Part shown: piece by piece, positions 1 through 6,953 of the stretch
Position numbering within the stretch: the stretch's first letter is position 1
Layout of the letters: every line of letters begins with the position of its first letter
Translations under genes and position numbers: made by a program
The notes under the pieces: generated by a model
Seen by the model: only the letters and a program-made list of their open reading frames with translations
What the model was told of the DNA's origin: nothing
The model's database searches: none
NCBI GenBank assembly: GCA_964612675.1
Contig: CAZTDD010000202.1
Span: 1-7,140, forward strand
Direction of reading: 5' to 3'
DNA from: CAZTDD01 sp964612675
GTDB lineage: Bacteria > Hinthialibacterota > Hinthialibacteria > Hinthialibacterales > JAKPRU01
DNA: 7,140 nt

Positions 1-521
1 ACTCGCGTGACGTACTCAATCTGTGTCATGCGCTGCTGTGGAACGAAGAAGAGGCGAAAGACATCCTGCAGGAAGCAATGCTGCGTCTCGTTCGCGCAGT
101 CAAAGACCGTCGGATGCGCAATGAGCAAGGATCCGTGAAAGGATTCGTGTTGAAGACGGCGCGGAATCTCTGTATCGACCGCATCAGGGAGAAGAAGATC
201 CGTGAGGATCAAAGAAATACGCAGGGCGGCTCGGTGGACAATGTCGATGCGAGCGCCGGTTGGACGGACGTCAGGTTGTTCGAAACACGCACGCCGGACC
301 GTGTGGCGGAAGAGTCCCTGTTTGAAACCGCGTTCTTTCAGGCCGTGTCGACTCTGAGCGATCGGGAACGTGTCATTCTCGTTCTTCACGATGTGAACGG
401 AGAATCCAGCCGGGATATCGCGGATTCGCTCGCTCTCACCGTGAACTGCGTGAAGGTCCATCTGCACAACGCCCGAAAGAAGATGCGCGCCCGACTGGCC
501 GCATTCGTGGAGGAAAAATGA
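1..521 (+). CDS. ECF-family RNA polymerase sigma factor, 5' end cut by the window
   Basis: The frame is open from base 3 and gives 172 visible residues; the true start lies upstream, so the methionine at 78 is internal. ECF sigma factors direct RNA polymerase to specific promoters, usually in response to envelope or environmental signals. Sigma region 2 is visible in the first 65 residues: the EEEAKDILQEAMLRL stretch matches region 2.2 and VKGFVLKTARNLCIDRIR matches region 2.4, which reads the -10 element. A polar linker follows. Region 4 starts near residue 105, with TLSDRERV at 117-124 and a helix-turn-helix ending in VKVHLHNARKKMRARL, which reads the -35 element. Starting at base 78 would delete half of region 2, so that start is rejected. 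Only about 10-25 residues appear to be missing compared with typical members. The stop overlaps the next start (ATGA), implying translational coupling. No zinc-finger anti-sigma gene follows. The family call is secure; the regulon is unknown. Confidence 0.93.
   Translation, partial: SRDVLNLCHALLWNEEEAKDILQEAMLRLVRAVKDRRMRNEQGSVKGFVLKTARNLCIDRIREKKIREDQRNTQGGSVDNVDASAGWTDVRLFETRTPDRVAEESLFETAFFQAVSTLSDRERVILVLHDVNGESSRDIADSLALTVNCVKVHLHNARKKMRARLAAFVEEK
509..513 (+). promoter_or_regulatory. Ribosome binding site for the start at 518
   Basis: GGAGG lies inside the last codons of the sigma factor, four bases before the ATG at 518. This supports the overlapping start and translational coupling. 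It competes with a second GGAGG at 559-563, which would serve the in-frame ATG pair at 566/569. Confidence 0.6.
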
Positions 522-2020
522 GCACCGACTTTTGGAAAAGGAAACGTGAGGGACTTGTGGAGGTTATGATGAAACGGGTTGCTATTCTCGCAGTTTTAGC
601 CTTTGTCGTTCCACCCCTCGTTTTGGCGGCGCAGGCGGAAAATGACTCTGCAAAGGCTTACAAGCAGAAAGCCAGACGCTTGCCCGTGGAGGAAAGAGTG
701 CGGCTGGCGATGGAGACAATACAGGCTTCCCGAGACGAAAGCGTGCTGGGAGAGGCAGCGTGGGATCTTTCCCTATTTGCTTTCAGTCCTGAAGATGCCG
801 GTGCCGGCCTGCCGGTGGTGGAATCCTTGATACGGAGGACCGACGAACGTACCGAGGTCTATGGACGCGCGAACCTGGCGAAAGCCCGCCTCTTGTTCCG
901 ACTTGGCAAGAAAGAAGAAAGTGTCGCCGTTTTTAGACGGGCTCTGAACGAACAATGGTACAGGTATTCCTACAGAGAATTCCAAGAAACCCTTCGTGAA
1001 AACGGCGAAAACATCCGTGCGGCCACCGAGGAATATAATGTGCGGGCTGGCGACGGGCTCAGCGACGAAATACTTGTGTTTCACGGTATCCCTCGTGATT
1101 TTCTCGACATGCTGGCGCCTCTCCTGGCCCTGGAAGTCGCCGACGAGGAGTTCTCGGCCATGCAGGAAGTCTTCCCGGCGCTGAACGAGTCTACGCGCCG
1201 GCCGTTGGCGAGGCGAATTGGGAAAACAATCTGTCTGCTTGCAGACGCGTCTTACGATCAAGCGATTGTGGAACTGGAAGATTTGGAAGATGTTGCGGGG
1301 GCGGGGGAAAGCCCCCGGTTCGTCTATGAAGGATCCAGGGACATTCCGCTCTATTTAGCCGCTGTGCTTTTCTTCGAGGGTCGGGACTACGATGCGGCAC
1401 GTGAAGCGTTTCGAGCGTATATGGATCGCAACGCCGAAAAGCCCCCCCTGGTTCTAAAGCGCGCTCTCAGGCTTATGTACGCCATGGAATACCGCCAGGA
1501 AGACATGCGCAAAATCGGTGAGCTGGCGGAGTTTCTGGTCAGAAGCGAGCTGATGACCAACGAACAGATTCGCGCCGGGCTCCCTGAGGGTAACGTAGCG
1601 AGCCTTCTGAATATGTATCGCCGAGGTCTTTGGTGGCAGAACAGGCTCGAAGAAGCTGAAGTGGTGGCTTTTCAGATCATGGACGAGTATTACCCGCATA
1701 CCCTGGCTAGCGGGGATGCCGTTATGAATTTGGCTGCGTACATGTTCTTGCTCCACGACGACATCGACGCCGCCGAGCGCCTGCTGGATGATCTGATCCA
1801 GGACCCGCCGTGTGACGGAATTTTGCCCTTTGCGTTGGTCTCCCGCGCGGGTTTGGCAAAAGAGCGGGGCGAGCATCAGAAAGCACTTTGGCTGGTTCGA
1901 GAAGCCCTGAATCGAATGCCCGATTCTCCACAGGGATCGCTGCGCCGTTGCAAAGAAGGCGCACTTCGCATACGGGATCAGTGCGAAGCGTCTCTCGCCG
2001 CCTCGGAACGTACGCGATAA
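518..2020 (+). CDS. Exported TPR-like repeat protein
   Basis: This encodes 500 residues from the ATG at 518. A hydrophobic core at about residues 21-38 ends in AAQA before END, a good signal peptidase I site after residue 40, so the mature protein is probably periplasmic or secreted. Helical TPR/SEL1-like repeats are visible: residues about 126-145 (FRLGKKEESVAVFRRALNE), 278-305 (LYLAAVLFFEGRDYDAAREAF), and a run at about 377-475 with EEAEVVAF, IDAAERLLDDLI and HQKALWLVREALNRMPD. TPRs are protein-interaction scaffolds; no catalytic motif is seen. The 518 start overlaps the sigma-factor stop and has GGAGG at 509-513. A second start pair at 566/569 has its own GGAGG at 559-563 and would give a more conventional short signal-peptide n-region. 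Its position directly after the sigma factor suggests co-transcription. It lacks an anti-sigma-type cytosolic domain: only about 20 residues precede the hydrophobic core. Confidence 0.85.
   Translation: MSTDFWKRKREGLVEVMMKRVAILAVLAFVVPPLVLAAQAENDSAKAYKQKARRLPVEERVRLAMETIQASRDESVLGEAAWDLSLFAFSPEDAGAGLPVVESLIRRTDERTEVYGRANLAKARLLFRLGKKEESVAVFRRALNEQWYRYSYREFQETLRENGENIRAATEEYNVRAGDGLSDEILVFHGIPRDFLDMLAPLLALEVADEEFSAMQEVFPALNESTRRPLARRIGKTICLLADASYDQAIVELEDLEDVAGAGESPRFVYEGSRDIPLYLAAVLFFEGRDYDAAREAFRAYMDRNAEKPPLVLKRALRLMYAMEYRQEDMRKIGELAEFLVRSELMTNEQIRAGLPEGNVASLLNMYRRGLWWQNRLEEAEVVAFQIMDEYYPHTLASGDAVMNLAAYMFLLHDDIDAAERLLDDLIQDPPCDGILPFALVSRAGLAKERGEHQKALWLVREALNRMPDSPQGSLRRCKEGALRIRDQCEASLAASERTR
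559..563 (+). promoter_or_regulatory. Alternative ribosome binding site for starts at 566/569
   Basis: GGAGG lies two bases before the ATG at 566 and five before the ATG at 569; the latter is the better spacing. Initiation here would give a protein starting MKRVAILAVLAF, the classic short signal-peptide layout, and would remove 16-17 residues from the longer form. Which start is used cannot be settled from sequence alone. Confidence 0.4.
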
Positions 2021-2024
2021 CTGT

Positions 2025-2033
2025 AAAGGAGGG
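2025..2033 (+). promoter_or_regulatory. Strong ribosome binding site for the gene at 2041
   Basis: AAAGGAGGG ends seven bases before the ATG at 2041. It decides the start: the same frame is open upstream to an ATG at 1888, but that ATG lies deep inside the preceding gene, and the upstream extension is a frame-shadow of that gene. Confidence 0.85.
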
Positions 2034-2040
2034 AAATTAC

Positions 2041-3033
2041 ATGAATAAGCTCAGAGTTAATCTTGCGTGGGTCGGTGAGATTTTGCTGATTCTTGGGATT
2101 TTTGCAGCGATACCCAGCCTGCACAAAGCACTGAGTCATGACCATGATCTGTATTATGATTGGGTGGAATACATTCAGGTTGACAGACTTCCGGCAGTTT
2201 CAACCAATCCGGACCGTGGCATGGGGGGAAGTTACCACATTGCGGTGTTTACGCAGGTGAGATTCAGCTGGGTCAAAGGTCACGAGATAGGAGACAACAA
2301 CTATTACGCGGACAAAGACACAAAGTACGACGATGGTGCGATCATTGATATCCCTGACCAAGTCGAATACAAGGTGTGGTCTTCCAAGGATGGAACGATC
2401 CAGGATTGGACAAACGATGAGTCCTCGAGCTCCGAACACGGATTTCACGAGGAGTTAAGGACTCAAAACACACCAGCAAGTGAATACTTGAAGGTGACTG
2501 TATCCGATCTCGAGCCTCATTATTCACCTGGAACCACAAATGACCCCAGTGATTATGAATCTGATTCGTATACCGTTACGTGGGTCGCACCCAGCAGTGA
2601 GACGTCAGAACACAGAGAATGTGATCAAAACAATGGATGGTTGCAATCTCACCATTTTGACACATACCGTATGACGCTGTCTGAGTCTCACAACGTTTCC
2701 TTTAACAATCTCTGGATTCATGAGGTTCTTGAGGAGGTCAGCGATTCGTGCGATCTCACTGATGGCTTTGACACGGCCACCGCGCAGATTAATCAGAATA
2801 ACCAATATGACGACGAATTAGGAAAGCGTGGCAGCACATGGGATGATAATTCAGGTTGCACCCTTCAAGCGAAGCAAACGATATACTTACGAAGAACAGA
2901 AAACGACCAGGCAAGTCAGATAAAATTGTATGAGAATACGCTGAATTGGAAGTTTTCCCCAGGCGGCGGATGGGAAGACTTTATCTCTCAACGAGTGACT
3001 GGCGGAAACACTGCACAGTGCCCAGATTGGTAG
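2041..3033 (+). CDS. Membrane-anchored or exported protein of unknown function
   Basis: This encodes 330 residues and I do not recognise the family. A hydrophobic segment at about residues 8-25 (LAWVGEILLILGIFAAIP) acts as a signal anchor or signal peptide; no clear cleavage site follows, so an anchored form is likely. The rest is hydrophilic, rich in Asp, Glu, Ser, Asn and aromatic residues, and looks like an extracytoplasmic beta-rich domain, although no named fold is evident. Four cysteines (C194, C237, C273, C327) all lie in the C-terminal half, which fits two disulfide bonds in an oxidising compartment. The protein ends in QCPDW. Base composition is lower in GC than its neighbours: 2881-2940 has 21 G/C in 60, against 33/60 at 481-540 and 36/60 at 5401-5460. 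Its position between exported TPR and other exported proteins suggests an envelope role. That it is a real gene is well supported by the ribosome binding site and reading-frame length. Confidence 0.78.
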   Translation: MNKLRVNLAWVGEILLILGIFAAIPSLHKALSHDHDLYYDWVEYIQVDRLPAVSTNPDRGMGGSYHIAVFTQVRFSWVKGHEIGDNNYYADKDTKYDDGAIIDIPDQVEYKVWSSKDGTIQDWTNDESSSSEHGFHEELRTQNTPASEYLKVTVSDLEPHYSPGTTNDPSDYESDSYTVTWVAPSSETSEHRECDQNNGWLQSHHFDTYRMTLSESHNVSFNNLWIHEVLEEVSDSCDLTDGFDTATAQINQNNQYDDELGKRGSTWDDNSGCTLQAKQTIYLRRTENDQASQIKLYENTLNWKFSPGGGWEDFISQRVTGGNTAQCPDW

Positions 3034-3073
3034 GAATGACAGCGCGCCCTTTGCCAAGAACAGGACGTGCAAA

Positions 3074-3080
3074 AAGGAGG
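3074..3080 (+). promoter_or_regulatory. Strong ribosome binding site for the gene at 3089
   Basis: AAGGAGG ends eight bases before the ATG at 3089. It lies in the 55-base gap after the stop at 3033. No promoter or terminator is evident in that gap, so the genes on either side are probably co-transcribed. Confidence 0.85.
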
Positions 3081-3088
3081 CCCGAACG

Positions 3089-3865
3089 ATGAAATCGACA
3101 GCGTTTCTAATAGCAGCCTTGGTGCCTTCGGTAATGAGTACTTTCGCCTTCGCACAAACTGCTGAACCGACATGGTGGGGAAGACGTGTACTTGTTGAAC
3201 GACTACAGCTCCCCGAAGATCCCTATTGTAGAGGTTCGTCCTTGATTGGAAGGCTTAAGAGATCGGGACTGCCGATTAACTCTGAGCTATATCCTGTAGT
3301 TAAAGGAAAAGATATCACTTTGGGAATAAATCCCACTTTCAGCAAGACGAAGAAAGTGTGGATCGAGGTTCCACGCGAAACGCCGTGGCAACCGCTCCCT
3401 TCAAGTCCTCGCACATGCAGCGTAAGCCAAGTGATCCGCCATTTCAGCAGAGAAGCGGGAGAATATCGGTTGGTCTTTGTTGAGTCTTTGCCGGTTCTAC
3501 TCCCTCAGAAGGGGCAACCACTGTCCGAACAGATCCTCTGCGCTTCACTCTCGGCGGAAGGCACGACCCTCTACGATATCGCCGATAGGTACGGCGTAGC
3601 ATGCCGGTCGCACGGGGTCGGCTTCAGGTTCTCCAGACCTGGCAGTGCGGAGTACGGGAGAACTTTGAGATTCGACATCATTTTTGGAGGTGGCCCACTG
3701 AAGAATCTGTTAACGAAGGTGGTCTCTGAGCTGAACTCAGTTGACCCGGCTCACTTTTATTTTTGGAATATCGGCGGACTCGAAGGTCAGGAGGGGATTG
3801 AGTTTGGGAGAATTCCTGTGGCACGTTTGGAATCACTGCTTGTCGATGAAAGCAAGCACAACTGA
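3089..3865 (+). CDS. Exported protein of unknown function, possible secretin/STN-like C-terminal region
   Basis: This encodes 258 residues. A textbook signal peptide occupies residues 1-22: a Lys after Met, a hydrophobic core, and AFA before QTAEP, so the mature protein is exported. I cannot assign a family. The middle is mixed alpha/beta with four cysteines (C47, C110, C151, C172) that could form disulfides. In the last third, the order LYDIADRYGV, then TLRFDIIFGGGPLKNLLTKVV, then FYFWNIGG resembles the strand-helix-strand layout of short secretin/TonB N-terminal (STN) style domains, where a strand precedes a helix containing PL..LL..V. This is weak pattern similarity, not a motif match. The start is fixed by the ribosome binding site at 3074-3080. 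Its last 20 bases overlap the start of the next gene. It is likely part of the same envelope operon. Confidence 0.78.
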   Translation: MKSTAFLIAALVPSVMSTFAFAQTAEPTWWGRRVLVERLQLPEDPYCRGSSLIGRLKRSGLPINSELYPVVKGKDITLGINPTFSKTKKVWIEVPRETPWQPLPSSPRTCSVSQVIRHFSREAGEYRLVFVESLPVLLPQKGQPLSEQILCASLSAEGTTLYDIADRYGVACRSHGVGFRFSRPGSAEYGRTLRFDIIFGGGPLKNLLTKVVSELNSVDPAHFYFWNIGGLEGQEGIEFGRIPVARLESLLVDESKHN

Positions 3866-4889
3866 ACCTGTCTGCGGCTCGAATTATTTGAGGCCAATCT
3901 CGCAGAAAGAAGCCATAGTCCACTGGTCGCTGATATTGTGTCTTAAGGCGTCAGTGTTCACAGTCGCCTTAGCAGACAGTTGCTACGGATTGGATCTGAC
4001 TCCGCAGAATTCAGACGCATTCAAATCCCTTTCAACGGAGAGTATCGATTTCACGGCGCTAATGCTGCGTGGTCTCGGTAATCCAGACCGCGGTCAGTTG
4101 CCGTTGCCCGATCGTGCGTCTGATCCGGCACGGTTTTACGTTATCAAGGCATCAAACTGCTCTCGCCTTGAAAATGGTAACAAATCCGAAGCCATTGAGT
4201 ATCTTGCGGCGGCCCTCGAAAACAACTATTGGTATCGCCCCGCCCGTTCGATGATTCTCTCATTCTTGCGGGGCCGCGAGTTCGACTTTGTCGCAGCTGA
4301 TCACCGTGAGCTCGTCTGCGACGTCCTTGCGGAGGAAAGAGAATACGAGCTCCTCTTCGCTGTCGCTTCCTATTTCCTTGAGGATGAGCCGCAATGTATC
4401 GGTTTGTTATTGAAGCACGGTTTGGCCGCCGTCCAACTTGGCAAGACCGGCAGAGCATTGCGAGACATCGAGAAGTTGAAAGCTATGAAAGTCTCTTCGC
4501 AGCAACAGAATATTGAGTTGGCTTACCTCTATTTCCAGCTGGATCTCCTTTCCGACGCCCTGAGAAGGGTGTCTGCTGTTGTCCAGCAAGACAGCCATAA
4601 TTACGACGCACTCCGTCTCCTGGCTCGCATCTATTTCGCCCTGCACCATCCGCAGGAATGCAGAAGAATCCTTGAGCGACTCGAAACGGTGAATCAATAT
4701 GACGTGCACTGCTACGGTCTCATGGCCCTGATCGCCTACCGCGACGAAGACTATGAGCGTTGCTTGCGATATGGCGCGTATCTTTCGGGTGATCCCAGAG
4801 TCTCTGAGGATGTTCGTCGCGCCGTGATGATGTCTAAGTCCCTGTTTCGAGGTGGTGGTGAGCCTGGACACACACCCCAGCAATTCTGA
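3846..4889 (+). CDS. Exported TPR-repeat protein
   Basis: This encodes 347 residues from the ATG at 3846. The frame is open further upstream to 3741, but that would overlap the preceding gene by about 125 bases; the 3846 start overlaps by 20. The ribosome binding site is weak, so translation may depend on coupling to the upstream gene. A long polar n-region (residues 1-23) is followed by a hydrophobic core at about 24-42 ending VALA before DSC, a plausible signal peptidase I site. A TTG at 3888 would give a shorter n-region but has no ribosome binding site. TPR-like helix pairs are seen at about 113-128 (NKSEAIEYLAAALENN), 224-283 (ELAYLYFQLDLLSDALRRV, then YDALRLLARIYFALHHPQEC) and 288-310 (YGLMALIAYRDEDYERCLRYG). 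It probably acts as a periplasmic interaction scaffold, parallel to the product of 518-2020. No enzymatic motif is visible. Confidence 0.82.
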   Translation: MKASTTEPVCGSNYLRPISQKEAIVHWSLILCLKASVFTVALADSCYGLDLTPQNSDAFKSLSTESIDFTALMLRGLGNPDRGQLPLPDRASDPARFYVIKASNCSRLENGNKSEAIEYLAAALENNYWYRPARSMILSFLRGREFDFVAADHRELVCDVLAEEREYELLFAVASYFLEDEPQCIGLLLKHGLAAVQLGKTGRALRDIEKLKAMKVSSQQQNIELAYLYFQLDLLSDALRRVSAVVQQDSHNYDALRLLARIYFALHHPQECRRILERLETVNQYDVHCYGLMALIAYRDEDYERCLRYGAYLSGDPRVSEDVRRAVMMSKSLFRGGGEPGHTPQQF

Positions 4890-4920
4890 GCGAGAGAGGA
4901 ATCGGTCCCGGGGCTCTCGC
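4890..4920 (+). terminator. Perfect 7-bp hairpin after the stop, possible weak terminator or attenuator
   Basis: GCGAGAG at 4890-4896 pairs exactly with CTCTCGC at 4914-4920, with a 17-base loop, starting one base after the stop at 4889. The downstream bases CTTTGT are only weakly T-rich, so a full rho-independent terminator is doubtful. It could instead reduce or buffer expression of the membrane protein gene downstream. Confidence 0.3.
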
Positions 4921-4961
4921 CTTTGTACAGGTTGAAGTCCAGTAGACAGACCGCGTTTTCC

Positions 4962-6953
4962 ATGGTGACAAAAACGAATCAGGCCGGAACCTGGCCGACA
5001 CCTTTCTACATCCTGAACCGTCACGTCAATGTGTTAGTTGTCTTCGTCGGGTGCGCATGCGTGATCTGGCTGTCGCTTAATCCTTACCTGGGCACTGACA
5101 TCTGGTGGCACATTCTCATCGGCCGAAGTATCCTGTTCGACCATACATGGCCCTGGGCTGACACGTTTACCTATACAATCCCCGGCAAACAATACGTCAT
5201 CCACTCCTGGCTCTCCGATTGTGTATTTGCACTGTTGTATGACGTCGGCGGGGAGATCCTGCTTCGGGCATGCAGGTTCGTCACATTCGTCGTCTATGCA
5301 TCTCTTCTGGCCTCGTTCGCGAAGCGAACGACATCGTCAAGCGCGTTGGCGGCAGCTTTTGCGGTGTTCGGTATCTATCTCGTACACGACCGGTATGTGC
5401 GCCCGTACATTTTCCCGCCGCTTCTCGCCGTTTTGCTCATTCGGGCTGTGCGTGATCCCAATACGACGCGCCGTCTGATCAAGGAGTTCATGTACGTTTT
5501 GCTTTGGGCGAATCTGCATCCGAGTTTTCCTTTCGGTGTCGCGCTCGCCATCTACTGCGAACTGCACGCCTCGCGAAACGGCCCGTGGTTCACCGCTCCA
5601 CTTCTATTCTGTCTCCTGCTGTCGGGTGTGTCGTTTCTCCAGCCCCAGGGGATAGCCGGGCTGTTTTACCCTTTCCGTGCTATGCAATTCCCGACCGGCG
5701 ATTGGTCTTCCTGGCTCGATCCAGGCTCAGAATTTCAAACACCGTCCGGCGTCGTTTTCTGCTATGTGCTAGTGATTGCCGCGTGCGCAACATCGGCAGT
5801 CGCCTTGATACGAGAGCGGGCTGAACGCCCGGAACTGGTTCAGGTCGGTGTCGCGATATTCGTTCTTCTTGCTTCGTTGACAGCTAAGAGGTTCCTTTGG
5901 TTTCTGGTGGTTTCGGTTTGTTTGTGCGCACCGGCTCTGCGTCTTGTCTTCCAGCACTTTCGCCCACGCAAGAATATAGCAGCCTGGTCCGCCATAGCGC
6001 TTTGTGTGCTGCTGGGATGTGCGAAGATCGAGTATCGAAATGTCACCTATTGTGACCCCATCGAAGCGATAGCCTTTATGCGTGACTGCGGCATGCAAGG
6101 CAATGCGTTTGTCTTTCTCCCTTGGACCGGAAGGCTTTTGCACGATTTGAATCAGAGAATCCGTGTTTTCATCGACACTCGAATTGAACCCTTTGTTCCT
6201 GTCTACTTCCAGGCCTACAGGGCCGTTCTCCTTGAATCGGATTTGACGCTTGCGATCCTATCGAACACGGACATCGTGATCATGCCGAACTCCTTGTTCA
6301 GACCGTCCCGTTTGCGGCCCAGAGGCGAGTGGCTCAGAGTTTGGAGCAGTGTCAACGAGAGTATCTACATCCACAAAACGTCCAAAGGTAACGACATTCT
6401 CGAAAAGATGGCTCAATATTATGAAGTTCGTAACATAAGGTTCAGCAAGGATTCCGGAATAAGCGTGCTTGACTCGCTACAATCCAATTTCAATTGGTCT
6501 GTGCAGCACCTCTTTCGGGGTGAGGAGAGGACGGCCGAGAAAATGAGATCTTTATTGGTCTCTATCGCGCAAAATGAGAACAAAGACGGATCCACCACTG
6601 TGCCTCTATATCATGAGTTGGGGAATGAGTTCATGAAATGTAGGATGTTCGCCGAGGCAGCGAGCTGTTTTCGAGAAGCGTTGAAATGGCATTCGTCTTC
6701 CGTTGAAACAGAGCTTGCGCTCGCCCAGTCTCTGTTCGCGACAGGCGTGGATCCTTACGCGCTGGACTGCCTGAAGCGTATCTTGCGTCACGATCCGGCC
6801 AACGTGTTGGCCCTGGAGCTTTGGCTGAGTTACGCGATCCGGAGCTCGCATCAACGAGCCGAAAGAGGGGCCGCCGAGCAGGTCCTGAAGCAGAATGGGA
6901 CAGTCGTCTCGTCAACAGCTTTCCACCGGACGGCAAGAGGCTCGTCACGGTAA
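4962..6953 (+). CDS. Polytopic GT-C-like membrane protein with C-terminal TPRs
   Basis: The ATG at 4962 gives 663 residues; a TTG at 4923 in the same frame would add 13, and neither has a clear ribosome binding site. The N-terminal 355 residues carry about ten hydrophobic segments (e.g. 22-40, 99-119, 263-283, 293-325, 338-353). Motifs match GT-C-superfamily (PMT/ArnT-like) integral membrane proteins: GTDIWWHILIGR around D46-W48-W49-H50 in the first outer loop, WADTFTYT with D67, HSWLS at 81-85, VRP at 146-148, and LWANLH at 181-186. A soluble part follows with RVFIDTRIEPF (VFIDTR at 402-407), the counterpart of the VFIDGR motif of this family. Residues about 550-630 form TPR-like helices (YHELGNEFMKCRMFAEAASCF and onward). 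The expected role is transfer of a lipid-linked sugar at the outer face of the membrane; donor and acceptor are unknown. The last 18 or so residues (from about 646) appear to derive from an intruding, frameshifted WD40 fragment, so the native C-terminus is probably altered. Confidence 0.85.
   Translation: MVTKTNQAGTWPTPFYILNRHVNVLVVFVGCACVIWLSLNPYLGTDIWWHILIGRSILFDHTWPWADTFTYTIPGKQYVIHSWLSDCVFALLYDVGGEILLRACRFVTFVVYASLLASFAKRTTSSSALAAAFAVFGIYLVHDRYVRPYIFPPLLAVLLIRAVRDPNTTRRLIKEFMYVLLWANLHPSFPFGVALAIYCELHASRNGPWFTAPLLFCLLLSGVSFLQPQGIAGLFYPFRAMQFPTGDWSSWLDPGSEFQTPSGVVFCYVLVIAACATSAVALIRERAERPELVQVGVAIFVLLASLTAKRFLWFLVVSVCLCAPALRLVFQHFRPRKNIAAWSAIALCVLLGCAKIEYRNVTYCDPIEAIAFMRDCGMQGNAFVFLPWTGRLLHDLNQRIRVFIDTRIEPFVPVYFQAYRAVLLESDLTLAILSNTDIVIMPNSLFRPSRLRPRGEWLRVWSSVNESIYIHKTSKGNDILEKMAQYYEVRNIRFSKDSGISVLDSLQSNFNWSVQHLFRGEERTAEKMRSLLVSIAQNENKDGSTTVPLYHELGNEFMKCRMFAEAASCFREALKWHSSSVETELALAQSLFATGVDPYALDCLKRILRHDPANVLALELWLSYAIRSSHQRAERGAAEQVLKQNGTVVSSTAFHRTARGSSR

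Noticed and set aside
78..521. Sigma factor starting at the ATG at 78
   Set aside because: The frame is open to the window edge and the residues before 78 (LCHALLWNEEEAKDILQEA) are sigma region 2, so the real start is upstream.
773..1261. 162-codon open frame on the minus strand
   Set aside because: It is antisense to a well-supported exported TPR gene, with no domain or start signal.
1888..2040. N-terminal extension of the unknown anchored protein to the ATG at 1888
   Set aside because: It overlaps the preceding gene in another frame, reads as low-complexity Arg/Ser-rich shadow sequence, and is contradicted by the strong ribosome binding site before 2041.
3741..3845. N-terminal extension of the second TPR gene to 3741
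   Set aside because: It would overlap the upstream gene by about 125 bases and push the signal peptide far from the N-terminus.
4887..4961. Stop-codon readthrough fusing the second TPR gene to the GT-C-like gene
   Set aside because: Both genes are in the same frame and the 24 codons between the TGA at 4887 and the ATG at 4962 contain no stop, but a run of that length is expected fairly often by chance, and a signal-peptide TPR protein joined to a polytopic protein makes little sense without further evidence.
4407..5024. 205-codon open frame on the minus strand
   Set aside because: It is antisense to the TPR gene and the start of the GT-C-like gene, has no ribosome binding site that I can see and no recognisable domain, and is a shadow frame.
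5769..6143. 124-codon open frame on the minus strand
   Set aside because: It is antisense to the membrane-protein gene with its conserved motifs; the composition is that of a shadow frame.
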